55,294 bases of DNA, taken from assembly GCA_035559435.1 (NCBI GenBank), contig DATMBC010000068.1, forward strand, positions 1 to 55,294. The letters are read 5' to 3'. Positions 18,437-28,791 of this stretch are shown piece after piece (the first letter of the stretch is position 1; the number at the start of each line of letters is the position of its first letter). The DNA comes from a bacterium. Its GTDB lineage: Bacteria > Zixibacteria > MSB-5A5 > WJJR01. The notes beneath the pieces were generated by a model. That model saw only the letters and a list, made by a program, of their open reading frames with translations, did no database searches and had not been told where the DNA came from. The position numbers were made by a program, and so were the translations under genes.

Positions 18437-19650
18437 AGCCAATCCCTCACCAGTTTCCGGTCGCCGAGGAACAGTTCGTTGGGCGCGTTGGGATCCAGCG
18501 CCCACTTGATGCGCGCCACGCCCTCGGTGATGTCCTTGATGGTGCCGCAATAACTCAGCCGCAGGTGCCCTTCCATCCCGAATTCCTTGCCCGGGACGCT
18601 CACCACCCGCACCTTGTTGAGCAGAAATTCCGAGAGCGCCACCGAGTTCTGGTTGTAGGCGCGGAAGTCCGGCAGGCAGTAGAAGGTGCCCTCGGGCACC
18701 GTCACGCGCACCCCGTCCAGCGTGCGCAGTTCCTGCACCATCACGTTGCGGTTGTTCTGCAGCGTCAGCCGCAGACTCTCGATCCCGCTTTGAATCCCGT
18801 TGAGCGCGCCGACCGACGCCACCTGCGAGATGGTCGAGGGACACGAGGTCGTCTGCGCCTGCACATTGATCATCACCTCGATGATCTTCTTCGGCGCCAC
18901 CGTCCAGCCGATCCGGAACCCCGTCATCGCGTAAAGCTTGGAGACCCCGTTGATGACGATCACTTTCGACTCTTCCAGGTTGGCCTTGGCGAACTTATAG
19001 GCCGGCGTGAACGCGCGGCCGTCGAAGATCAACTTGTGGTAGATGTCGTCGCAGATGAGATAGATGCCCTTGGTCTCGCAGAAATCGACCATCTCGGCGA
19101 TGAACTCATCGGCGTACACCGCCCCGGAGGGGTTGTTCGGGCTGTTGAGAACGATCGCCTTGGTGTACGAACTGACCGCGGCCTTGATGTCCTGCGCGCG
19201 CGGCTGAAACCGGCCGTCCTCGGCGTGCACGATCACCGGCACGCCGTAGACCATCTTCACCATCTCCGGGTAACTCACCCAGTACGGCGCCGGGATGATC
19301 ACCTCGTCCTGGGGGTTGATCAACACGGTCAGCAAGACGGAGAGCGCCTGCTTGGCGCCGCCGGAGACGATCACATGTTCCGGGCCGACCACCTTGTTGT
19401 AGTTCTCCTCCATGTACCGGATGATCGCCTTCTTCAATTCCGGGATCCCGTCGGTGGGGGTGTAGCGCACCTCGCCGGAAGTGATCTGCGCTGCCGCGTT
19501 GCGGATGGCCTCCATCGGGATCTTGCTTTTTGGTTCGCCGGCGCCGAGATGGATCACCGGTTCCCCTTTTTCGCGCAGGATGCGCGCCTGCTCGTTGAGC
19601 CGCAGGGTGGGGGACTCGGCAATCGACCGGGCCAGTTGACTGATGCTCAT
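18433..19650 (-). CDS. Aspartate-type aminotransferase, class I/II
   Basis: This PLP-dependent aminotransferase has 405 residues. The PLP lysine lies in NGVSKLYAMTGFRIGW, preceded by NSPNNPSGAV and CDDIYHKLIFDG, which mark fold type I, subgroup I-gamma enzymes (aspartate or aromatic aminotransferases). The start at ATG 19650 has AAGGAG nine bases upstream. It is the first gene of a two-gene operon with pckA (ATGA overlap). The pairing suggests aspartate to oxaloacetate to PEP, feeding amino-acid carbon into gluconeogenesis; this is inferred from context. Substrate preference cannot be read from sequence alone. Confidence 0.93.
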   Translation of the reverse strand: MSISQLARSIAESPTLRLNEQARILREKGEPVIHLGAGEPKSKIPMEAIRNAAAQITSGEVRYTPTDGIPELKKAIIRYMEENYNKVVGPEHVIVSGGAKQALSVLLTVLINPQDEVIIPAPYWVSYPEMVKMVYGVPVIVHAEDGRFQPRAQDIKAAVSSYTKAIVLNSPNNPSGAVYADEFIAEMVDFCETKGIYLICDDIYHKLIFDGRAFTPAYKFAKANLEESKVIVINGVSKLYAMTGFRIGWTVAPKKIIEVMINVQAQTTSCPSTISQVASVGALNGIQSGIESLRLTLQNNRNVMVQELRTLDGVRVTVPEGTFYCLPDFRAYNQNSVALSEFLLNKVRVVSVPGKEFGMEGHLRLSYCGTIKDITEGVARIKWALDPNAPNELFLGDRKLVRDWL

Positions 19651-20170
19651 CGCCACGAACTCCTTCTGATCATCTCCGGCCCGCGCCATGGGCGCAGCCG
19701 GCGCACTTTCGCTGTGTGTCCCCGTGGGGACCGGACGTCATCGTTGCCCTTCGCTCCGGCCACAGTCAACCAATTATGCGACAAGAGGATCGATTTTGAC
19801 AGACGAATCCCTGCCGCGCAATCTGCCATCGCACCGACAGTTCCGCAACGGTGATAGTGTCATTCGCCATCGGGTCATGGCCGTCGCCCCACCGGGGCGC
19901 CGCCATCACATCTTCACCAGCGGGCAGCTTCAACACCGCACGTGCCACGTCCGGTTCGAATCCGCCTCGGCCGAATTCGAGGGCCACCTTTTGCTGGAGG
20001 AATCCCCGCGCTATGGAACCCGACTAGAGACGGGCGCGGGTCTGCGCCGGAGGATCGTCGCCGCCACTTTGCGACAGACGCTCAACGGACTGCTTACACT
20101 GACATCGACAGCAAGAATACCCGGGAGGTCGCGGCGTCCGACCTCCCGGCTGTCTGTGTGATTGGCCGGC
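19651..20170. other. Intergenic region, no supported gene
   Basis: About 520 bp. It holds the upstream region of the aminotransferase gene and the katG terminator. Open frames on both strands lack ribosome sites, and one runs straight through the terminator hairpin. Nothing else recognised. Confidence 0.5.
20121..20149 (-). terminator. katG terminator hairpin
   Basis: An 11-bp perfect stem (CCGGGAGGTCG, 20121-20131 with 20139-20149) has a seven-base loop and lies 22 bp past the katG stop. TATTCTT follows on the minus strand. Confidence 0.7.
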
Positions 20171-22369
<2,199 letters not shown>

Positions 22370-22399
22370 TCATTCGCTCCTTCTGCATTATGAACAACC

Positions 22400-22424
22400 A
22401 AAAAACGCGCTTCGCTGGGAAGCG
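22400..22424 (-). terminator. Terminator or attenuator between perR-like gene and katG
   Basis: Read on the minus strand, CGCTTC-CCAGC-GAAGCG (22424-22408) is followed by CG and six T residues (22405-22400). This is a short but canonical intrinsic terminator placed between the regulator stop and the katG ribosome site. It could limit read-through so that katG expression is lower than the regulator's, or depends on its own promoter. A CATAAT hexamer near 22387-22392 (minus strand) could be a katG -10, but no good -35 accompanies it. Confidence 0.6.
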
Positions 22425-22441
22425 TCTGGCAGTAGACAGGT

Positions 22442-22843
22442 TCATTTCTTCCGTTTCCGTCGTCCGCGCAAGATCACCTGGAACTCCAGGATTTCGTAAT
22501 CCCGCAGTTTGTCCTTCCCTTTGACATCCAGTTGATCCCACGGGATGTCGTGGATCTCGCCGGTGTCGGCATCGATGAAGTGATGATGCTTCCGCACATT
22601 GGGATCAAAGACTACCGCCCCTTCGGTGATCGTCTGCATGCGGACGAGGCCTTTTTCGACCAGCAGATTCAGCGTGTTGTAGACAGTCGCGCGCGAGACG
22701 GTCGGGCACGCCTTCCGCGCGGCGCGCAGCACATCCTCGGCGGTCGGATGCGCCCGGCTGCCCAGCACGCACTTGGCAACGGCAATCCGCTGCGGCGTCG
22801 GCTGAATCCCGCCCTGTCGCAGGATCGCAATGGCGTCGGTCAT
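22442..22843 (-). CDS. perR: Fur-family peroxide regulator, PerR-like, lacking structural zinc cysteines
   Basis: This 133-residue winged-helix repressor has a recognition helix in TVSRATVYNTLNLL. The PerR metal-sensing ligands can be placed: His in RAHPTAED, Asp in VVFDPN, two His in KHHHF, and Asp in GEIHD, where true Fur proteins have Glu. The CxxC pair normally following the His cluster is replaced by D and T (IDADTGEIHD). The C-terminal CxxC is absent too, replaced by a basic tail. The structural Zn site is therefore missing. Position directly upstream of katG supports a role in H2O2 response. Its start codon lies about six bases from a -10 element, so the mRNA may be leaderless. PerR is favoured over Fur from the Asp ligand and context. 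Confidence 0.85.
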   Translation of the reverse strand: MTDAIAILRQGGIQPTPQRIAVAKCVLGSRAHPTAEDVLRAARKACPTVSRATVYNTLNLLVEKGLVRMQTITEGAVVFDPNVRKHHHFIDADTGEIHDIPWDQLDVKGKDKLRDYEILEFQVILRGRRKRKK

Positions 22844-22849
22844 GCATTT

Positions 22850-22878
22850 AGAATACGTCTTGGCTTAGACAAAGTCAA
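22850..22878 (-). promoter_or_regulatory. Sigma-70-type promoter of the perR-like gene
   Basis: The minus strand has TTGACT (22878-22873), a 17-bp spacer and TATTCT (22855-22850). The start ATG begins at 22843, only six bases past the -10, so the predicted transcription start falls at or next to the ATG and leaves no ribosome site. The spacer contains GTCT and AGAC half-sites that could be an operator, but no classical PerR box is seen. Confidence 0.65.
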
Positions 22879-23040
22879 ATGCCTATCGTCACACAAATCA
22901 CAACGTCAAGAGTCGCCTGTGGCGTTGGCAGACAACCATGAACGGGTATGAACGCATGATCGACACTATGAGGTTATGACTGGCCCAACGATGGGGGAAA
23001 GCCACCTCTCCCCTAACCCTTTGCCACGCGCCCTCATAAA

Positions 23041-23082
23041 CGCGAATAGAGCCGACCCGTTCCATGGGTCGGCCACGTCCGT
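23041..23082 (+). repeat. Copy A of a 42-bp hairpin-containing direct repeat
   Basis: Starts CGCGAATAGA and contains the perfect stem GCCGACCC (23051-23058) with GGGTCGGC (23066-23073) around the loop GTTCCAT. A second copy at 42127-42168 in the same orientation matches at about 37 of 42 positions, including 19 identical central bases. The two copies bracket the epimerase, two-component system and glycan locus. It may be a REP-like intergenic element or a recombination footprint. Confidence 0.7.
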
Positions 23083-23246
23083 TGCTTTGGGCTTAATCCA
23101 AAAAGGATCACGTGGCGGGGTGAGTCCACAGTGCTTGGTATCGCGAGTTGTCAGGCGAGTATTCGAACTTAGGCCTTCAAGCGCTCAACTTGAGGCGGAA
23201 ACGACCCCGAGGGCCGACGCTGAGACATCGACCGGAATCATGCGGA

Positions 23247-24170
23247 TCACCCGGGGGATGGCCGATCGTCGTCGAGCATCGTCAGTCCGTCATCCAGCCG
23301 AATCTGCGGAGCCCAGCCGAGCATGCGTCTGATCTTCGAGACATCAGCATGCGTTATGAGCGCCTCGTTGGGCCGCTCAGGGATGTAGGCCTTCTGGTCC
23401 GACATTAATGTCGCGATGGCATTGATACTGTAAGTCTCGCCCGCTCCGACGTTGAAAACCTCATAACTGACAGTCGATCTTGCCGCCAGGTAAAAGGCGC
23501 GGGCAACATCGTACACGTGAACAAAATCGCGCGACTGCTCGCCGGTCCCGGTGATCGTCAGGGGCTTCCCCTGGCGGCGCTGGTGGTGGAAGATGCCGAT
23601 GACCGGGCTGTAGGCCGAGTTGGGCCTGCCTACATTATAGGATCGCGGTCCGTAGACGTTGAACATCCTCAGCCCGACGGCCGGCACACCCCAATTCCGA
23701 CCGAGGATCAGGCTGTACTGCTCGCCGGTGTACTTCTGCAAGGCGTAGGGGTTGTAGCAGCGGATGGGGGCCTGCTCGGTGGTCGGTATCTCGTCGGGGG
23801 TGCCGTACACCGCCGATGATCCAAAATAGAGGAAGCGCGTTGCGCCCGCCTCCAGCGCGGCCCGCAGGCAGTTAATCGTGCCAATGACGTTGATCTGCTC
23901 GTGTGTGTCCGGATCGTCAAACGACGGTTGAATGCGCGGCCAGGCCGCCCCATGGAAGATCCAGCGGCAGCCGCGGAAGAGCGGACGTATCCGGTCCAAA
24001 TGCCGCACATCCGCCTGATGAAACTCGGCTTTGGGATTGACGTTCTCCGAGCGTCCGGTGGACAAATCATCCACCACAACGACGTCATGGCCTTCCGCGA
24101 TCAGCAGATCGACAACATGTGAGGCGATGAATCCGGCGCCTCCGGTTACCAGGCAGCGCTCTCCAGGCAT
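23247..24170 (-). CDS. NAD-dependent sugar-nucleotide epimerase/dehydratase (extended SDR)
   Basis: This 307-residue extended short-chain dehydrogenase has the NAD-binding TGGAGFIASHVV at the N-terminus, catalytic Ser in FGSSAVYG, and Tyr/Lys in YALQK. The NVYGPR motif is typical of UDP-glucose or UDP-GlcNAc 4-epimerases and related sugar-nucleotide enzymes. ATG 24170 is preferred, with AAGGTG nine bases upstream; the frame extends to a TTG at 24191. It is divergent from the histidine kinase gene and close to the UDP-glucose dehydrogenase operon, so it could provide a galacto-configured precursor for that glycan. The exact substrate is not determinable from this sequence. Confidence 0.88.
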   Translation of the reverse strand: MPGERCLVTGGAGFIASHVVDLLIAEGHDVVVVDDLSTGRSENVNPKAEFHQADVRHLDRIRPLFRGCRWIFHGAAWPRIQPSFDDPDTHEQINVIGTINCLRAALEAGATRFLYFGSSAVYGTPDEIPTTEQAPIRCYNPYALQKYTGEQYSLILGRNWGVPAVGLRMFNVYGPRSYNVGRPNSAYSPVIGIFHHQRRQGKPLTITGTGEQSRDFVHVYDVARAFYLAARSTVSYEVFNVGAGETYSINAIATLMSDQKAYIPERPNEALITHADVSKIRRMLGWAPQIRLDDGLTMLDDDRPSPG

Positions 24171-24341
24171 CGTGGCGGGCACCTTAGGCAACCGGAGGCC
24201 CTGAAGTCAACCGTCTTGCGCGGATTTCGATGTTTTGCTGGACCGGGCGCGGTCAAGACAGCGATTTTGTCCGGCGGGGCAGGCCGTGACTGGATACCCG
24301 ATTGCCGCTCGGCCGTGGGCAAAACGGGCATACACCGCAAT

Positions 24342-25808
24342 ATGACGCTTCGCACAAAACTCCTCGGCAGCTACGCGACCATGCTGTTGGTGGTCATTGG
24401 GCTGGTCGTTGTAGGGCATGGGGCGGCGCGGCGCTGGCGGAGAACGGCGCAGGAGATGGCGCGCTCCTACGAACAGGGGGTCGTCGCCGAACGCCTCCGC
24501 TGGGCCATTCGTGAACTCGCTGAAGGTGATCCGGGACCGGACGCCGAACGATCGCGCGCCCTGCCTGATCTCATCGAGCGATTCATCGGCACCCTGCGGG
24601 ACCAGGCGGCGCAGTCAGCCGACAGCGTCCTGGAGCTCGATCACATCAACGGATTCGTTGAAGTGTATCGGGAGCTCCAGGTCATCCTCCAGCAACAGTT
24701 CCAACCGGATTCGTTGGCCGCCGCCGCGGGGGATGCGGAGAGGCCGCAGGCCCGGTTGACGGAAATTCGCGATGAAGTGGATGATGCGGCGCTCGCGATG
24801 GAACAGTACTTCCGTGACAACAACCGCCGCTACCTGGCCGAAGCCGACGACATCCGATCCCTGGCCGTTACCATGACCGGAGCCGCCGCCGCTCTGACGG
24901 TCCTGCAGTTTGTTATCATGGTGGTGTTGCTGCGTCGCTGGGTGACAAAACCCATGGAGGATCTGGAACATGCCGCCGAGCGGATCGGCGCGGGGCACCT
25001 GGACGTGCGCATCCGGCCACGCTCGGAGCGCGAATGGCAGACGGTCGCCAGGGCCGTCCACGAAATGGCGCGGTCGCTCTCGACCCTGCAACAGCAATTG
25101 CGTGTCAATGAGCGGTTTACCGCCATCGGAGAAGTGGCGGCCTTTACTGCGCACAACATTCGTAACCCGCTGGCAAGTATTCGGATGACCGCACAGGTTG
25201 CCCTGGGCGAAACGTCGAGCAACCCCGGCATCGAAGCGACACTCAAAGACATTATCGGCTGCGTCGACAAGATGGAGCAGTGGATTGCGGGGCTTTTGAA
25301 TTTTGCCCGTCCCATGTCCCTCACGCCGTCTCGTGTTCGCTTCGACGCGCTGGTCGATTCCGTGCGGGAGACTTCGCAGCCACAGGCGGCCGCCCGCGGT
25401 ATCCGGTTCGCCTGCTCGTATCGCGCCGGTGAGACGGTGGTGTCGGCGGACGAGGCGTTGTTCGAGCAGGCGCTGCATGCCGTGGTGGCCAACGCCATCG
25501 AGGCCTCGCCGAACGGTGGCATCATCCGATTGACGACCGAATGCCGGCCGGCCGAGGACCGCGCCTGGGCCGCGGTGACCGTGACGGATGCCGGTCCTGG
25601 AATCCCGGAGCCGCTGCAACCGAACATTTTCAAGCCATTCGTGACCGGCAAGCCCGGCGGCAGCGGCTTGGGACTCGCCCAAGCCAAGAAGATCCTCGAT
25701 CTGCATCTGGCGGAAATCGACGTGAGCAGCCGGACCGGCATGGGAACGTCGATCACGATTCGTTGTCCGATTCCCGAGGACGAGCATGGCACAGATAATC
25801 ATCATTGA
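24342..25808 (+). CDS. Membrane sensor histidine kinase (NtrB/AtoS-like)
   Basis: This 488-residue sensor kinase has TM1 at about residues 12-28 and a periplasmic or extracytoplasmic domain of about 140 mostly helical residues. TM2 is at about 173-200, followed by HAMP at about 200-255. The dimerisation/phosphoacceptor helix carries His271 in AHNIRNPLASIR, and the GHKL ATPase domain has the N-box ANAIEASPNGG and the G-boxes DAGPGIPE and GGSGLGLAQAKK. The HNIRNPL style of H-box is typical of kinases paired with NtrC-family regulators. ATG 24342 starts the first transmembrane helix region; the longer frame from 24216 has no signal. It overlaps the response regulator by 23 bp. The input signal is unknown. 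Confidence 0.93.
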   Translation: MTLRTKLLGSYATMLLVVIGLVVVGHGAARRWRRTAQEMARSYEQGVVAERLRWAIRELAEGDPGPDAERSRALPDLIERFIGTLRDQAAQSADSVLELDHINGFVEVYRELQVILQQQFQPDSLAAAAGDAERPQARLTEIRDEVDDAALAMEQYFRDNNRRYLAEADDIRSLAVTMTGAAAALTVLQFVIMVVLLRRWVTKPMEDLEHAAERIGAGHLDVRIRPRSEREWQTVARAVHEMARSLSTLQQQLRVNERFTAIGEVAAFTAHNIRNPLASIRMTAQVALGETSSNPGIEATLKDIIGCVDKMEQWIAGLLNFARPMSLTPSRVRFDALVDSVRETSQPQAAARGIRFACSYRAGETVVSADEALFEQALHAVVANAIEASPNGGIIRLTTECRPAEDRAWAAVTVTDAGPGIPEPLQPNIFKPFVTGKPGGSGLGLAQAKKILDLHLAEIDVSSRTGMGTSITIRCPIPEDEHGTDNHH

Positions 25809-27162
25809 CGACGAACTGCTGCTGGCAAAGGCGCTGGCCCGCTCGCTGACGCAGAAGGGCCACGACTGTTCGGTGGCGGGCACCGCGGAAGACGGGTTGC
25901 GCCTGCTGAAGTCTTCTCCGCCGGATGTGGTGCTTCTCGATCTTCAGCTTCCCGGCATGTCGGGGTTACAGGCGCTCGCGCAGATCATGGAGTTTGACCC
26001 GGGGATGGTGGTCATCATTGCGACGGCTTACGGTACGGTGGCTTCGGCGGTGGAGGCCATGCGCGCCGGCGCAGCGGACTTCCTGCGCAAACCGCTGGAC
26101 CTGGAAGAGGTCGGGCTGACCATCGAGCGCGCGCTGTCCAACGCGCGCCTGCGGGAGCGCCTCCGTTACTACGAGCAGCGTGATGTCGAGCTGTCCTCGG
26201 CGGACCAGATGCTCGGCGACAGCGAGGCAATGCAACGCCTGCTGGCAATCGCCAACCGTCTGAGTCAGTTGAATATATCCCGCGCCGGAGAGTGCCCCGC
26301 CATCCTCATCACCGGGGAGACGGGAACCGGGAAGGACACGCTGGCCCGCTACATCCATTACCGGAGCAAGTTCGCCTCTCAGCCGTTCATCGACGTCAAT
26401 TGTCCGACCCTGCCGCGCGGGTTGGAGGAGGCCGAGTTGTTCGGGTATGAGCGCGGCGCCTTCACCGGGGCGCACAAGTCCAAACGCGGGCTGTTCGAAG
26501 CCGCCGAGGGCGGCACGATCTTCCTGAACGAAATCGGCGATCTTCCGATGGAGGCGCAGGTCAAGCTGCTTCAAGTGATCGAGCGGCGGACGTTGCGTCA
26601 CATTGGCGGTCTGCGCGACGTCCCGGTGAACGTGCGCATCATGGCGGCGACAAACCGCGATCTGCCCGAATTGATTCAACGCGGCGGATTCCGCGAGGAT
26701 CTCTACCACCGACTGCATCACTTCTCCATTGTCATGCCGCCGCTCAGGGATCGCGGGCATGATGTGATCCTCCTGGCGAATCACTTTCTGCAACGGTCGC
26801 GGCGCAAATACGGAACCGGGCCGCTGGCATTCTCGCAGGCCGCGAAAGATTTGCTGGTCTGCTACCGATGGCCGGGCAATCTCCGCGAGCTTGACCACGT
26901 CATCGACCGCACTGTTGCCTTGAGTCATGGCCCTGAGATCACACCGGAAGACCTGGGCCTCCCCAACGATAGCCGTACGGTGAAAGCATCCGGAGATTCC
27001 GCTTCCCCGCAGCGCAAGACGCTGGATGAACTGGAGCGTGAGGCCATCATTCAAGCCCTGACAGTCTCCGGCGGCAACGTCAGCGAAGCCGCGCGACTTC
27101 TGGGAATCGGCCGCGAAGCCCTCCGTTATCGCATCCAGAAACACCGACTCGATAACGGTTAG
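25786..27162 (+). CDS. NtrC-family sigma-54-dependent response regulator
   Basis: This 458-residue activator has a receiver domain with acidic pocket DD8-9 and phospho-acceptor Asp52 in LLDLQLPG. The AAA+ domain has Walker A GETGTGKD (about 177-184) and the sigma-54 contact loop GAFTGA (about 224-229). The C-terminal Fis-type HTH reads NVSEAARLLGIGREALRYRI. The Walker B segment reads TIFLNEIGDLP, with Asn where Asp is commonest. An intact GAFTGA means it should activate sigma-54 RNA polymerase. A strong sigma-54 promoter lies 147 bp downstream, ahead of the dehydrogenase-led operon, so it is the probable direct activator. It is co-transcribed with its overlapping kinase. Confidence 0.95.
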   Translation: MAQIIIIDDELLLAKALARSLTQKGHDCSVAGTAEDGLRLLKSSPPDVVLLDLQLPGMSGLQALAQIMEFDPGMVVIIATAYGTVASAVEAMRAGAADFLRKPLDLEEVGLTIERALSNARLRERLRYYEQRDVELSSADQMLGDSEAMQRLLAIANRLSQLNISRAGECPAILITGETGTGKDTLARYIHYRSKFASQPFIDVNCPTLPRGLEEAELFGYERGAFTGAHKSKRGLFEAAEGGTIFLNEIGDLPMEAQVKLLQVIERRTLRHIGGLRDVPVNVRIMAATNRDLPELIQRGGFREDLYHRLHHFSIVMPPLRDRGHDVILLANHFLQRSRRKYGTGPLAFSQAAKDLLVCYRWPGNLRELDHVIDRTVALSHGPEITPEDLGLPNDSRTVKASGDSASPQRKTLDELEREAIIQALTVSGGNVSEAARLLGIGREALRYRIQKHRLDNG

Positions 27163-27193
27163 TCGGCTTCCGTCAGCGGACGACGCCGATGGT

Positions 27194-27219
27194 TGTAATC
27201 GACCAGTTGGTTGATTACA
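27194..27219. promoter_or_regulatory. Dyad upstream of the sigma-54 promoter, candidate activator site 1
   Basis: A 26-bp imperfect palindrome: TGTAATC and GATTACA arms with internal ACCA/TGGT, 11 of 13 positions symmetrical. It is centred about 128 bp upstream of the predicted transcription start, a usual distance for an NtrC-type enhancer. Assignment to the adjacent regulator is inference. Confidence 0.55.
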
Positions 27220-27264
27220 GCAAATACTACCTCTCGACTCAAGATTGACCCGGTCTCACCGTTT

Positions 27265-27277
27265 GTTGTCGGACAAC
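27265..27277. promoter_or_regulatory. Second dyad, candidate operator or activator site 2
   Basis: A perfect 13-bp palindrome, GTTGTC-G-GACAAC, centred about 64 bp upstream of the predicted start. Its sequence differs from the 27194-27219 dyad, so it may bind another protein. Confidence 0.45.
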
Positions 27278-27308
27278 TGGTTATGGCACAATCTGGCCGG
27301 TCCACGAT

Positions 27309-27323
27309 TGGCACGTCCTTTGC
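27309..27323 (+). promoter_or_regulatory. Sigma-54 (RpoN) promoter
   Basis: TGGCACG-TCCT-TTGC matches the -24/-12 consensus exactly, with a T before it and correct 12-bp spacing between GG (27310-27311) and GC (27322-27323). The predicted start is near 27335, about 16 bases before ATG 27351 and 6 bases before its GGAGG ribosome site. It drives the dehydrogenase-led operon. Confidence 0.85.
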
Positions 27324-27350
27324 CATGGCTGTGACGCTGTGGAGGACCAC

Positions 27351-28769
27351 ATGCGGTCAAATGCCACCTCTGGAATCGGTGCAATCGACATCGCCGGCAC
27401 GCAGTCGCGTGTGACGGAACTAAGCTGGTTGACCCGGGCAGAAAATGTCGCGCCCTCGACCGGCACAAGCGTCTGCGTCATCGGCGGCGGATTTGTGGGA
27501 TTGGTGACGGCCGCTTGCCTGGCGCAGACCGGGCATAGCGTGGTCTGCGTCGAAAAGGACGCACAGAGAGCCGCGGATCTCTCGGCGGGACGAATTCCGA
27601 TCTACGAGCAGAGTTTGCCGCAATTGGTGCGCGCCAATCTCGAGCGTGACCGGTTGCGCTTCACGACCGATCTCCGCCAAGCCGTTGCCGGGCAGGACAT
27701 TCTGGTTATCACCGTGGGCACCCCGTCCGGCGCCGATGGCCGAGCCGACTTGACGGCCCTGGATACTTTGATAAGTGACCTGGGCCCGATCCTCGCCGCC
27801 GGGCAAATCGTGACGATCAAAAGCACGGTTCCGGTCGGCACGGCGGCGCGTGTCCGCCGCATGCTGAACCCCCATGACGATGGAGCGGAGCCGATTCCCG
27901 TCGTCAGCAATCCCGAATTCCTGCGCGAAGGCACGGCGGTCTATGATTTCTTCCACCCGCAGCGCGTTGTGGTGGGGGCGTCGTGTCCCGACGCCGCCGA
28001 CCGCGTCGTGCAGACGTACCGGGCGGGCTTGGCGCGCCCCGCGCCCATCGTTGTGACGAGCAATGAAACGGCCGAACTAATCAAGTACGCATCCAATGTC
28101 TACCTGGCGACCCGACTCTCCTTCGTCAATGAGCTATCGTCGGTCTGTGATGCGCTCGCCATCGATATCGGCGATGTCGCCTATGCGATGGGGTTGGATC
28201 CCCGTATTGGCGCGGAATACTTCGACGCCGGCCCGGGATTCGGTGGTTCCTGCCTGCCCAAGGACCTCGACGCGTTCATTTCCTTCTCGGAACGTAACGG
28301 CGCCAAACTCGAATTGGCCCCCGCGGTGAAGGCGGCAAATGAGCGGCAGCTGGAGCGGGTCCTGGCGAAGATTCGACTCGCCGCGGGCGGGAGTCTCGCC
28401 CAACAACGCATCGGTATACTCGGCCTGTCCTTCAAAGCCCAGACACAGGACATGCGCGACTCACCCGCCAAAAGCATCATCGAGATGCTGTTGCAACAGC
28501 AGGCGCTCGTTCAAGCCTACGATCCGGTGGCGATGGACGAGGCGCGCAGGGTTCTGCCCCAAATCACGCTGTGCCATCGGGCCGAAGATGTCGCCAGCGG
28601 AGCCAGCGTCGTCGCTGTCATGACCGAATGGCCCGAATTCCAGCTGCTGGACTGGCGATTGGTGCACGATCGAATGCTTCGGCCGGTGATCGTCGACGCG
28701 CGCAATCACCTGAGCCCCGAAACGCTGCAGCGCGCCGGTTTTGAATACATCGGGATGGGACGTCGTTGA
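27351..28769 (+). CDS. ugd: UDP-glucose/GDP-mannose 6-dehydrogenase family
   Basis: This 472-residue NAD-dependent dehydrogenase oxidises the C6 of a nucleotide sugar, most likely UDP-glucose to UDP-glucuronate. The Rossmann motif VIGGGFVGLVTAACLA starts at about residue 45, after an unusual N-terminal extension of about 44 residues. Other motifs are STVPVGT, SNPEFLREG, KYASNVYLATRLSF and the catalytic Cys301 in GFGGSCLPKD. ATG 27351 has GGAGG five bases upstream; a GTG at 27339 is the alternative. It is the first gene of the glycan operon under the sigma-54 promoter, and the product would give the polymer uronic acid residues. Confidence 0.93.
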   Translation: MRSNATSGIGAIDIAGTQSRVTELSWLTRAENVAPSTGTSVCVIGGGFVGLVTAACLAQTGHSVVCVEKDAQRAADLSAGRIPIYEQSLPQLVRANLERDRLRFTTDLRQAVAGQDILVITVGTPSGADGRADLTALDTLISDLGPILAAGQIVTIKSTVPVGTAARVRRMLNPHDDGAEPIPVVSNPEFLREGTAVYDFFHPQRVVVGASCPDAADRVVQTYRAGLARPAPIVVTSNETAELIKYASNVYLATRLSFVNELSSVCDALAIDIGDVAYAMGLDPRIGAEYFDAGPGFGGSCLPKDLDAFISFSERNGAKLELAPAVKAANERQLERVLAKIRLAAGGSLAQQRIGILGLSFKAQTQDMRDSPAKSIIEMLLQQQALVQAYDPVAMDEARRVLPQITLCHRAEDVASGASVVAVMTEWPEFQLLDWRLVHDRMLRPVIVDARNHLSPETLQRAGFEYIGMGRR

Positions 28770-28791
28770 TTCAGAGCCAGGGAATACCCGA

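Larger units (their letters stand above)
22844..23246. other. Intergenic region with promoter and hairpin repeat
   Basis: About 400 bp between the regulator and the epimerase stop. It contains the perR-like promoter and the 42-bp hairpin repeat at 23041-23082. No ORF with a ribosome site was seen. Confidence 0.55.

Noticed and set aside
19688-20161. A 157-codon plus-strand frame
   Set aside because: No ribosome site, no family likeness, and its end runs through the katG terminator hairpin.
23150-23185. A GTTCGAAT-like stretch (minus strand) resembling a tRNA T-loop
   Set aside because: No matching acceptor, D- or anticodon arms could be folded around it.
27284-27298. A second sigma-54-like element starting TGGCACA
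   Set aside because: The -12 GC is shifted by one base and the TTGC element is lost, so it fails the spacing rule.
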